The notes beneath the pieces are model-generated. The model did not search any database and was not told the origin of the DNA. It saw only the letters and a list, made by a program, of their open reading frames with translations. This document shows, one piece after another, positions 1-5,000 of a DNA stretch of 5,693 nt. This stretch comes from Helicobacteraceae bacterium (GTDB lineage: Bacteria; Campylobacterota; Campylobacteria; Campylobacterales; SZUA-545). Location of the stretch: contig JAISMA010000156.1 of NCBI GenBank assembly GCA_031276985.1, positions 1 to 5,693 of the forward strand, in the 5' to 3' direction. Position 1 is the first letter of the stretch, and the number at the start of each line of letters is the position of its first letter. A program made the translations under genes and the position numbers.

Positions 1-64
1 AGGCTCTCCGAATAAACTCTTTTCTGTCTATGACGCAACTTCTAACAACAACGCAAGTATCCAT
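1..64 (-). CDS. Possible 5' end of a minus-strand gene running off the left edge (very tentative)
   Basis: On the minus strand an ATG at 64-62 opens a frame that stays open to the window edge, reading MDTCVVVRSCVIDRKEFIRR. I do not recognise it. No Shine-Dalgarno sequence precedes the ATG. A perfect TATAAT lies only 6 nt upstream, so a transcript from it would start at or just after the ATG. Either the message is leaderless, the true start lies beyond the window, or the frame is open by chance, which is easy over 21 codons. It is listed only because the promoter-like hexamer points this way. Confidence 0.15.
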   Translation of the reverse strand, partial: MDTCVVVRSCVIDRKEFIRRA

Positions 65-70
65 GCGTCG

Positions 71-76
71 ATTATA
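71..76 (-). promoter_or_regulatory. TATAAT -10-like hexamer, minus strand
   Basis: Plus-strand ATTATA at 71-76 reads TATAAT on the minus strand. A weak -35-like TTGTAG sits 18 nt upstream, embedded in AT-rich DNA, which suits the poorly conserved -35 region of Campylobacterota sigma-70 promoters. It points leftward out of the window. AT-rich DNA gives such hexamers by chance. Confidence 0.3.
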
Positions 77-151
77 TCCAAAAGAAATAATTATCTACAA
101 GACAAATCCGTTAAGAAAATGTTAATAATGCGCGAAAAAACGCCCTCAAAA

Positions 152-267
152 AAAACTAAATTAAAAAGTTTCGTTTTGCGATCAGAAATTGCATATTGAG
201 AGCAGAAATATACCGTTTTGGGCATAAGAAATTTAGTTTTGAAAGTGTTTTTATCGCAAAACTAAAC
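152..267. repeat. Interleaved inverted repeats, four related segments
   Basis: Four short segments related to AAAACTAAA / TTTAGTTTT lie in order: 152-162, 168-182, 230-241 and 253-267. Segments 152-162 and 230-240 are perfect 11-bp inverted copies. Segments 168-182 and 253-267 are inverted copies matching at 14 of 15 positions. Segments 232-241 and 257-266 form a perfect 10-bp stem with a 15-nt loop. Segments 1 and 2 can also pair with one mismatch. RNA from here could therefore fold in mutually exclusive ways, or the DNA may be two inverted copies of one small element. The last arm ends 4 nt before the AAAGG that precedes the small ORF at 282. Confidence 0.6.
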
Positions 268-281
268 TCGAAAGGTAAAAA

Positions 282-341
282 ATGGCAACTAAGCCTCTCA
301 ACGAAAAGAACCATCGGAAATTTAGGAATGAGAGATTTTAA
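282..341 (+). CDS. Possible 19-aa basic small protein
   Basis: ATG at 282 follows AAAGG (271-275) with a 6-nt gap, a well-placed ribosome site, and the frame closes at TAA 339-341. The peptide is MATKPLNEKNHRKFRNERF: hydrophilic, strongly basic and without a membrane segment. I do not recognise it. It could be a small protein, a leader peptide (the inverted repeats at 152-267 end just upstream) or the surviving 5' end of a decayed gene. In favour of decay, the next frame continues as EILNCFKNIKHY before a TAG, so a one-base slip would lengthen the product. No convincing promoter or terminator was found. Confidence 0.3.
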   Translation: MATKPLNEKNHRKFRNERF

Positions 342-492
342 ATTGCTTTAAAAACATCAAACACTACTAGAACAATCACCCGTCGATTATTTGCGTGGTT
401 CTTAAATCTTTATCAATTGCCAACGAAGCCTTATAGTAAGCGGATTAAGCGAGCGATAAAGCAATCCATAAAAAGCAAAATAAAACTACACG
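342..492. other. AT-rich intergenic stretch, no gene seen
   Basis: No ORF with a credible start is visible. The 10-mer CGTCGATTAT at 381-390 also occurs at 66-75, and ATTGCTTTA (342-350) recurs inverted at 457-465. Neither is long enough to mean much alone. Composition is clearly more AT-rich than the genes, typical of intergenic DNA. Confidence 0.5.
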
Positions 493-666
493 CAGAATGA
501 CGAGAGGGGATGCGGGCGTTTCGTCGGCTACTTGACGCTTCCATTTTTGCGAAAGTTCAGCTCATGCCGTCATTCCCGCGAAGCGACTGTTTCTTGTCAT
601 TCCGCGCGAAGTCGCAGAATTCGTTCCTGAAATGTTCGCGCTACATTGCGCGATCGATCTCGCCCT
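493..666. repeat. Degenerate cluster of GTCATTCC-type palindromic repeats
   Basis: Partial copies of the repeat family that is best preserved at 667-800 are strung together here. GAATGAC occurs at 495-501 on the plus strand. GTCATTCCCGCGAAG begins at 569. GTCATTCCGCGCGAAG begins at 596 and forms an imperfect hairpin, ATTCCGCG with CGCAGAAT (599-606 with 613-620, one mismatch). Spacing is irregular, which suggests nested or eroded insertions rather than a regular tandem array. The open frames across it translate only repeat sequence and are not credible genes. Confidence 0.6.
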
Positions 667-800
667 GCGTCATTCCCGCGACAAAGCGATAGCTTCCGAA
701 GGAAGGCGGGTATCTAACAAATAAAAAGTTATAAAACTTCGCGATTGGCAGCTGAGTTGCGAATGTTTAATACTGGATTCCCGCGAAAGCGGGAATGATG
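667..800 (-). mobile_element. MITE-like element, copy A (minus orientation)
   Basis: The element starts with GCGTCATTCCCGCG (667-680) and ends with GCGGGAATGATG (789-800), so its ends are inverted repeats sharing TCATTCCCGC. It is about 134 bp and carries no ORF. Read on the minus strand, it begins with a perfect GC-rich hairpin, ATTCCCGC-TTTC-GCGGGAAT, followed by CCAGTATTAA then ATTCGC. The same head, and a similar tail ending GGGAATGACG, occur at 5211-5334 in opposite orientation. Internal DNA between the ends is not obviously conserved; it includes a small hairpin AAGTT-ATAA-AACTT (726-739). Terminal inverted repeats without a transposase suggest a non-autonomous element or a REP-like palindromic repeat. 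It lies downstream of pstB, so its hairpin might also help end pst transcripts. Confidence 0.6.
777..796. repeat. Perfect 20-bp palindromic hairpin of dRS3 form
   Basis: ATTCCCGCGAAAGCGGGAAT has 8-bp perfectly paired arms (777-784 and 789-796) around a 4-nt loop. It fits the pattern ATTCCC-N8-GGGAAT described for neisserial dRS3 repeats. Similar hairpins recur in many unrelated bacteria, so no relationship is implied. Confidence 0.8.
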
Positions 801-918
801 AAGAGAGGCGTTCAATGACATTATTTAATCCGAGCGTTGTTTGCCTGTTTGTTGAGGGAATGGCAAAAGGGGAGGGCGAGATGAGCGGTATCTATCAACG
901 CGAAAACCGATCCAAAGT
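801..918. other. pstB downstream spacer, no gene or clear terminator
   Basis: This follows the pstB stop on the minus strand. phoU, the usual neighbour, is absent. I found no GC stem followed by a T-run reading leftward. The only strong hairpin is the repeat palindrome at 777-796. A plus-strand ATG at 881 has a purine-rich site just upstream, but its frame runs into pstB antisense and is not convincing. Confidence 0.5.
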
Positions 919-1644
919 TTACGCGGAGATTTGGCGCGCAAGATCGGTCGCGTTGTCCGCGCTGATTTCGCGCAACGCGCCGCGATCGCACAGATAGAGC
1001 CGATCGGCAAGGCGCAAAGCCTGATCCAAGCTGTGGCTGACCATTACAATCGAAAGTTCCAAACGTTCCAGCAGACTTTCAATCAACGCCGTCGATCGAA
1101 TATCCAGCGAAGCCGTCGGCTCGTCTAGCAAAAGACAAGCGGGCTTTAGCGCCAACGATCGCGCCAGACAAAGCCTTTGACGCTGCCCGCCGCTAAGTTC
1201 CAGCGCGTTTGATTTGAGGCGATCTTTCACCTCGTCAAACAAGCCGACCATAACCAGCGTCTCCTCGATCGCCTCCGCCGTTTCGCGTTTGCTTAGTCCT
1301 TTTACCTCGCGCAAAACGACGGACAAATTGTCGAAAATCGACATATCAAATAGTTCGGGCGTTTGAAACAGCATGGCAAAATTCGTCCTTAGCCGCCTTA
1401 GATCGACCGATCGGTTATCGACGAGGCAATCGTCTATGGACGCGAAAACGACGCCTTCGCTTTTGGCGCTCGCAAACTCGTCGTTTAGGCGGTTGATCGA
1501 CCGAAGCAGGGCGGTTTTGCCGCTGCCTGAACGCCCGACGATCGCGCTAATTTTACGCGCCTCAAACTCGACGTTAATGTCGCGCAACGCAAGCGCGTCG
1601 CCAAAGCGCAGCGAATAGCGCTCGAATTTGGCGATTAGGCTCAT
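919..1644 (-). CDS. pstB: Phosphate ABC transporter ATP-binding protein PstB (divergent)
   Basis: PstB is the cytoplasmic ATPase of the phosphate importer; a dimer on the PstC/PstA loops powers uptake. All ABC elements are present in its 241 residues: Walker A GRSGSGKT (37-44), Q-loop FQTP (Q94), signature LSGGQ (150-154), Walker B LLLDEP (171-176), D-loop SLD (179-181) and H-loop H204. PstB-type sequence includes LLRSINRLND after Walker A and DMSIFDNLS after the Q-loop. It is unusual for PstB: Walker A lacks the common GCGKST, and the C-terminal end typical of the family (a Tyr-x-x-Gly-x-Phe-Gly-like tail) is not seen. Its ATG overlaps the pstA stop in ATGA (1641-1644), with GAGG 8 nt upstream as ribosome site. 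Without the operon it might be called a generic amino-acid or phosphate ATPase; context makes PstB secure. Confidence 0.9.
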   Translation of the reverse strand: MSLIAKFERYSLRFGDALALRDINVEFEARKISAIVGRSGSGKTALLRSINRLNDEFASAKSEGVVFASIDDCLVDNRSVDLRRLRTNFAMLFQTPELFDMSIFDNLSVVLREVKGLSKRETAEAIEETLVMVGLFDEVKDRLKSNALELSGGQRQRLCLARSLALKPACLLLDEPTASLDIRSTALIESLLERLELSIVMVSHSLDQALRLADRLYLCDRGALREISADNATDLARQISA

Positions 1645-2486
1645 CGTTTTAGCCTCGCGATCGCAATTAGCGCCGTTGAAAGCGCCATAAGCGTAAGCGC
1701 TGCGCCAAAAGCGGCGGCAAGCTCGTTTTCGTCGCGATATTCGCTTGCGTAGATGTAAATGGCAAACGGCAGCGCCTCGAATTTGTCGAAAATCGAAGCG
1801 CTAAAGCCCGCGCCAATCACCGCGCCCGTGAGCATAATAACCGCCGTGTCCTCGCAGGCGCGCCCAAGACCCAAAACGACGCCGCCCATAACTCCGCCAA
1901 AAGCCTTCGGTAGCAGCGCAAGCCGAAAAGACGCGGGTTTGGAAAGCGCGAGGCAGGCGCACAGCAGACGAGTTTCACGCGGCAACGACGCAAGCGCCTC
2001 TTTCGTCGCGCGCGCGATCAGCGGCATAATCAGCAACGCGATCGCAATCGCCGCGACAAGCAGCGAAGTGTTGGCGTTTGGCAGAAACGTTTTACGCAAA
2101 AACACGACGATCAGATAGCCAAAAAGCCCCATCACAATCGACGGAACGCCCGCCAGCAGATCGACCAAAAACTCAAGCGCGGCTCTGATTTTCGGCGTTG
2201 CGAACTCGGCGATATACGCGCCCGCGCAGATCGCGGGAACGACGGCGATCGCGGTTGAAAGCAAAGCCAAAAACAGCGTGCCCGCGATCGCGTTAAACAG
2301 CGCGTCGAAAACCGCCGTTTTGCCAAGCAGCGCGTCGATCGGATCGGCGTCGCCAAAGATAAGCTCCAAACTGATCGCGCCCGCGCCCTTGACAAGCACG
2401 AAGCCGCAAATGCCCGCCATAACCGCGATCAGCGCGATCGAAGCCGCGAAAGACGCGATCTTGAAGGCGACAAACGCCGATTTCAT
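1641..2486 (-). CDS. pstA: Phosphate ABC transporter permease PstA
   Basis: This is the second membrane half of the phosphate channel. The 281-residue protein has about six hydrophobic segments, the first near residues 10-35. It carries the PstA hallmark VPSIVMGLFGY (114-124) and an EAA-type loop for docking PstB (about 168-207, starting LPRETR). The motif usually written RAxGET appears as RACEDT (209-214), with Glu for Gly and Asp for Glu. I chose the ATG at 2486 (MKSAFVAF) over one 7 codons upstream because it forms a 4-bp ATGA overlap with the pstC stop, matching the other two junctions. GAGG lies 11 nt upstream, inside the last codons of pstC. The gene overlaps pstB by 4 bp at its 3' end. 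Confidence 0.93.
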   Translation of the reverse strand: MKSAFVAFKIASFAASIALIAVMAGICGFVLVKGAGAISLELIFGDADPIDALLGKTAVFDALFNAIAGTLFLALLSTAIAVVPAICAGAYIAEFATPKIRAALEFLVDLLAGVPSIVMGLFGYLIVVFLRKTFLPNANTSLLVAAIAIALLIMPLIARATKEALASLPRETRLLCACLALSKPASFRLALLPKAFGGVMGGVVLGLGRACEDTAVIMLTGAVIGAGFSASIFDKFEALPFAIYIYASEYRDENELAAAFGAALTLMALSTALIAIARLKR

Positions 2487-3301
2487 CTTGCGATCAGCCT
2501 CGCGCACGCGCCCAAAACGAGGTTGATAAGCAGCAGCGCCGCGCCCGCCAGATAGAGCGAGTCAAACGCCGCCGCGCCCGCTTCGTTAGCCGTCGCAAGC
2601 GCCATATGCGCGCTTAAAACGCGAAAACTTTCGTGTATGTCGGAGGGGATTTGCGGCGCGTTGCCGCTTAGCATAAGCGCGATCATCGTATCGCCCGCCG
2701 CTCTGCCAAAACCCAGCAAAAACGCCGCGATCAACGCGGATTTGGCGTTTTTCAACACGACGAAAAACAGCGCTTCAAGCGGACTGAAGCCAAGCGAGGC
2801 GGCTAACGTCTCGATTCGTTTCAGGCGCGGCGCGAGCGAGGATTTCATGATTGTAATCATCGTCGGCAAGATCAGCAGGATCAAAACGGGAACGACGCAC
2901 AAAAGCCCCGCGCCGCCGAACTTTTCGCGCAAGATAGGCGCGAAGACAAACAGCGCGACAAAAGCGTAAAGGATCGTGGGAAATCCGCTCATAAACGCAA
3001 CGAGGCGATCAAGCGCGGTTGAAAGGGCGTTTTTGGCGAGGATATTGCAGACGATCGCAATCGCCGCGCCAAAGCCCAAAACCGTGGCGATCGACGAGAG
3101 GATAAGCGAATCGATTAGCATCGCCATAACGCCGAAGCGATTTTCGCTAGGTCGCCACTCAAAGCCGAAGATCGCGCCGTCGCTTGCGGAAAAAGCGGCG
3201 CTAACGCCAAAGGCAATCACGAACGCAAACAGCGCCGCCGCCGCCAAAGCGGTTGCGATCGCGCCGAGCTTGATTGCAAAAAGCGTCAGGCGATCTTTCA
3301 T
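2483..3301 (-). CDS. pstC: Phosphate ABC transporter permease PstC
   Basis: PstC pairs with PstA to form the inner-membrane phosphate pore. The 272-residue protein has hydrophobic segments near 9-36, 62-86, 103-124, 131-151, 186-210 and 248-270. Recognisable are SGFPTILYAFVAL (105-117), the permease stretch around the conserved proline, an EAA loop AASLGFSPLEA (167-177) contacting PstB, and RAAGDTM (200-206), the family RAxGETM motif with Asp for Glu. It is on the short side for PstC. The ATG at 3301 overlaps the pstS TGA as ATGA, and no Shine-Dalgarno is visible, so translation probably depends on ribosomes finishing pstS. PstC versus PstA was decided by order and by VPSIVMG being in the next gene. 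Confidence 0.92.
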   Translation of the reverse strand: MKDRLTLFAIKLGAIATALAAAALFAFVIAFGVSAAFSASDGAIFGFEWRPSENRFGVMAMLIDSLILSSIATVLGFGAAIAIVCNILAKNALSTALDRLVAFMSGFPTILYAFVALFVFAPILREKFGGAGLLCVVPVLILLILPTMITIMKSSLAPRLKRIETLAASLGFSPLEALFFVVLKNAKSALIAAFLLGFGRAAGDTMIALMLSGNAPQIPSDIHESFRVLSAHMALATANEAGAAAFDSLYLAGAALLLINLVLGACARLIAR

Positions 3302-4104
3302 TTAACGGGAATGTATCCCGCTTCGATCACGATCTTTTGCCCTTCGTCCGAAAATATGTAGTCGATAAACGCCTTTGTCAGCGGGCTAACGTCCGCTTTC
3401 GTATTCATGTAAAGTAGCCGCGTAACCGAATACGCGCCGCTTGAAGCATTCTCTTGCGTGGGAATCATGCCGTCGATCGTTACGCCTTTAACCTTGTCGT
3501 CAAGATGACCGATTCCGACGTAGCCGATCGCGTTTTTGTCGCCTCCGACGGCAATTTTCATCGCGCCGTTGGAATTGACGACCGAGCTTTTTTGCGACGG
3601 CGCGGTTTTGTTTGTAGCGCGTTCTTCAAACGTTTCGCGCGTGCCGCTGCCGTCCTCGCGGACGTAAAGCGCGATCGGCGCGTCTATGCCGCCGACCTCT
3701 TTCCAATTGGCGATTTTGCCGCTGAAAATATCGGTTAATTGCGCTTTGCTAAGCGCGCCGACTTTATTCGACGTATGGACGATTGCCGCCACGCCGTCAA
3801 TGGCGAACGGATAGCTTTTCAGCCCGTATTTTTCTATCTCGCCCTCTTTGAGCGCGCGTCCCGTGTTGCCGATTTGCGCGAGCCCTTCGCCGACCTTTTG
3901 CACGCCCACGCCCGAACCGCCGCCCGCGACGGAGATTTTAATCTCGCCGTTAAAGCGCATAATCCGCTTGGCGGCTTCTTTCATCACGGGAATGTGCGCC
4001 GTGCCGCCGACAATATCAAGCGAGCCTTTGAGGTCTTTGAAGCGATCGAGATCGCCCGCGAAGAGACAGGCAAAAGCCGCCAGTAACGAAAAAATGAAAC
4101 GCAT
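3298..4104 (-). CDS. pstS: Periplasmic phosphate-binding protein PstS
   Basis: PstS captures phosphate in the periplasm and delivers it to PstC/PstA. From the ATG at 4104 it is 268 residues. The start is supported by GGAG (minus strand, 4115-4112) 7 nt upstream and by an immediate signal peptide, MRFIFSLLAAFACLFA, probably cut near residue 16. The Cys at 12 lacks a good lipobox, so a soluble periplasmic form is more likely than a lipoprotein. Phosphate-binding signatures are present: GGTAHIP (33-39), GGGSGVG (61-67), IGNTGR (78-83) and REDGSGTRETFE (149-160), then GYVGIGHL (194-201). A frame extension to 4158 exists but would bury the signal sequence. It is first in the operon and ends in an ATGA overlap with pstC. 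PstB-type context excludes molybdate or sulfate binding proteins. Confidence 0.94.
   Translation of the reverse strand: MRFIFSLLAAFACLFAGDLDRFKDLKGSLDIVGGTAHIPVMKEAAKRIMRFNGEIKISVAGGGSGVGVQKVGEGLAQIGNTGRALKEGEIEKYGLKSYPFAIDGVAAIVHTSNKVGALSKAQLTDIFSGKIANWKEVGGIDAPIALYVREDGSGTRETFEERATNKTAPSQKSSVVNSNGAMKIAVGGDKNAIGYVGIGHLDDKVKGVTIDGMIPTQENASSGAYSVTRLLYMNTKADVSPLTKAFIDYIFSDEGQKIVIEAGYIPVK
3306..3320 (-). promoter_or_regulatory. Small hairpin at the pstS-pstC junction
   Basis: CGGGA (3306-3310) and TCCCG (3316-3320) form a 5-bp stem with a 5-nt loop in the last pstS codons, only 4 nt from the pstC ATG. It occupies the place where a Shine-Dalgarno would be. It might hold down independent pstC initiation or slow decay of the pstS part of the mRNA. 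The stem is short and function is inference. Confidence 0.3.
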
Positions 4105-4222
4105 TGTTGAACTCCGAAGTTTTGATAAAGGCGACCCGCGCCGTAAAAAGCAGGGCAAAGCCTATCAAAGCGCCGCTTAATACGTTCCGCAAACGCCGAA
4201 GTCTATTTTAAGTTTAGAAAAC

Positions 4223-4228
4223 TATAAT
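4223..4228 (+). promoter_or_regulatory. Perfect TATAAT -10 box, likely fldA promoter
   Basis: TATAAT at 4223-4228 follows T/A-rich DNA (TATTTTAAGTTTAG) and has no clear -35 box at 16-18 bp, as is usual for sigma-70 promoters of Campylobacterota. A start near 4235 would give fldA a leader of about 75 nt. The sequence is nearly symmetrical, so the same site could serve the opposite strand. Confidence 0.55.
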
Positions 4229-4298
4229 AAACATCGTTTTCTCTTTGCGCGCGGATTTTTGCGTTGATTGGCGCGCCGCGAGGGAATAATTAAACTTC

Positions 4299-4303
4299 AG
4301 GAG
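4299..4303 (+). promoter_or_regulatory. fldA ribosome binding site, decides the start
   Basis: AGGAG ends immediately before an ATG at 4304, which is too close, and 6 nt before the ATG at 4310, which is ideal. The latter gives MSIAIVYGSSGGNT, the usual flavodoxin N-terminus. A TTG start at 4268 would add 14 unrelated residues. Confidence 0.85.
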
Positions 4304-4309
4304 ATGAAA

Positions 4310-4804
4310 ATGTCCATAGCGATCGTGTATGGAAGCAGCGGCGGCAACACCGAAAGCGTTGCCAAACTTATTCAAAAAAAGCTCGGCAAAGCGGCTGATT
4401 TGATTGATATTGGCAAAGCTGACGCGGACAAGATCAACGGCTACGACAAGCTGATTTTAGGCGCGTCGACGTGGTACGAGGGGCAGTTGCAAGACGATTG
4501 GGATTCGTTTGACAAAGACGCGCTCGATTTGAAAGGCAAGACGGTCGCGCTTTTTGGGCTTGGCGATCAGAGCGGTTACGGCGGCGAATTTTGCGACGGC
4601 GTGGGAATTTTGTACGAATTAAGCGTCAAAAAAGGCGCGAACGTCGTGGGGGACAAAAACTCTACCGACGGCTACAGCTTTGAAGCGTCAAAAGCGGTGG
4701 TCGACGGCAAATTCGCGGGGCTTATCATCGACGAGGACAATCAAAGCGACTTGACCGCAAGCAGAGTTGAGCGGTGGGTGGAGAGCATAAGATCCGCCTT
4801 TTAG
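4310..4804 (+). CDS. fldA: Long-chain flavodoxin FldA
   Basis: This is a small soluble FMN protein that carries single electrons at low potential; in Helicobacter pylori it accepts electrons from pyruvate oxidoreductase. The 164 residues show the FMN phosphate loop SSGGNTES (9-16), the first isoalloxazine loop STWYEGQLQDDW (53-64) with Trp54, and the second loop GLGDQSGYGGEF (83-94) with Tyr90. The C-terminal part has the long-chain insert and TDGYSFEASKAV, GKFAGLIIDEDNQSDLT and RVERWVESI, very like H. pylori FldA, whose length is also 164. H. pylori has Ala where this protein has the more usual Trp54. It is divergent from pst and apparently monocistronic. A terminator-like hairpin lies in its last codons, and its 3' end is repeated downstream. 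Confidence 0.93.
   Translation: MSIAIVYGSSGGNTESVAKLIQKKLGKAADLIDIGKADADKINGYDKLILGASTWYEGQLQDDWDSFDKDALDLKGKTVALFGLGDQSGYGGEFCDGVGILYELSVKKGANVVGDKNSTDGYSFEASKAVVDGKFAGLIIDEDNQSDLTASRVERWVESIRSAF
4773..4802 (+). terminator. Terminator-like hairpin inside the fldA 3' end
   Basis: GGTGGGT (4773-4779) pairs with ATCCGCC (4792-4798) through seven pairs, two of them G-U, around a 12-nt loop. TTTT (4799-4802) follows and runs into the TAG stop. The U-tract is short and ribosomes would cover the stem, so strength is uncertain. Related hairpins recur twice downstream. Confidence 0.4.
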
Positions 4805-4849
4805 ACTTCGCGTTTTATCGGGCGACATAATAGCGATTGTCATATTCGG

Positions 4850-4878
4850 ACGGATTGATAGCGCTAAATCTGCTTTCA
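4850..4878 (+). terminator. Second terminator-like hairpin in repeat array
   Basis: CGGATT (4851-4856) pairs with AATCTG (4867-4872) in a 6-bp stem with one G-U pair, followed by CTTTC. It corresponds to the hairpin at the fldA end, in copy 2. The U-tract is poor. Confidence 0.3.
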
Positions 4879-4928
4879 GGGTTTCGCGTTTTATCGGGCG
4901 ACATAAGCGCGATTGTTTCATATTGAAC

Positions 4929-4955
4929 GGACGGATAGCGTAATATCCGCCTTTT
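4929..4955 (+). terminator. Third hairpin with T-run, best terminator for fldA
   Basis: CGGATA (4932-4937) and TATCCG (4944-4949) form a perfect 6-bp stem with a 6-nt loop, extendable by flanking GG and CC with one bulged A, then CCTTTT. It is free of coding sequence, so of the three hairpins it is the most plausible intrinsic terminator. Confidence 0.5.
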
Positions 4956-4971
4956 GTGCTTCCTGCTTTAG

Positions 4972-5000
4972 AGCTGGTTTTGTCTGCGGGCAAAACCGCT
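4972..5000. repeat. Strong hairpin, 10 paired bases
   Basis: AGC-T-GGTTTTG (4972-4982) pairs with CAAAACC-GCT (4991-5000), leaving one bulged T and an 8-nt loop TCTGCGGG. No T-run follows on either strand, so it is not a classical terminator. It could be part of a structured RNA or a decayed mobile palindrome. Confidence 0.5.

Larger units (their letters stand above)
4105..4309. promoter_or_regulatory. Divergent pstS-fldA control region
   Basis: This 205-bp spacer separates the two outward-facing start codons and should contain both promoters. Its AT-rich core (about 4203-4240) stands out from GC-rich flanks. On the minus strand the core offers TAAAAT (plus 4205-4210) and TATAGT (plus 4221-4226) as -10 candidates for pstS, without good -35 boxes. 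GTTTAGAAAAC (4212-4222) matches one half of the phosphate-response box GTTTCNAAAANGTTTC that I recall from Campylobacter, but the other half does not match. AGTTT-AGA-AAACT (4211-4223) is a small inverted repeat that could be an operator. Phosphate control of pst is expected from the family but not proved by these sites. Confidence 0.5.
4766..4966 (+). repeat. Degenerate tandem repeat, about 76 bp period, derived from fldA 3' end
   Basis: A unit starting in the last fldA codons is present about 2.3 times: anchor ATCCGCCTTTT at 4792, ATCTGCTTTC at 4868 and ATCCGCCTTTT again at 4945 (steps of 76 and 77). A 24-bp block beginning TTCGCGTTTTATCGGGCGAC is identical at 4807-4830 and 4883-4906. Copy 3, read in the fldA register from 4922, gives IERTDSVISAFC against the real C-terminus VERWVESIRSAF-stop, so coding sequence was duplicated with the downstream DNA. 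Copies 2 and 3 have small indels and are not coding. A minus-strand frame through the array is an artefact of the repeat. Confidence 0.8.

Noticed and set aside
510..692. Plus-strand 60-aa open frame
   Set aside because: It crosses the GTCATTCC repeat cluster, has no credible ribosome site, and the product resembles no protein I know.
815..997. Plus-strand open frame opposite the pstB end
   Set aside because: It overlaps the pstB 3' end antisense; a purine-rich site before the internal ATG at 881 is suggestive, but the product looks like antisense coding.
2132..2395. Alternative frames inside pst genes
   Set aside because: Long shadow frames are expected in GC-rich genes; pstA in its own frame has clear family motifs across the region.
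2487..2507. Upstream pstA start adding 7 residues
   Set aside because: The ATG at 2486 gives the same ATGA overlap seen at the other two junctions.
4105..4158. N-terminal extension of PstS from an ATG at 4158
   Set aside because: It would put 18 residues before a clear signal peptide, and the GGAG site fits the ATG at 4104.
4688..4993. Minus-strand 101-aa open frame
   Set aside because: It lies antisense to the fldA end and through the tandem array; its repeated KGG-Y-A-RP segments are translated repeat units, and there is no ribosome site.
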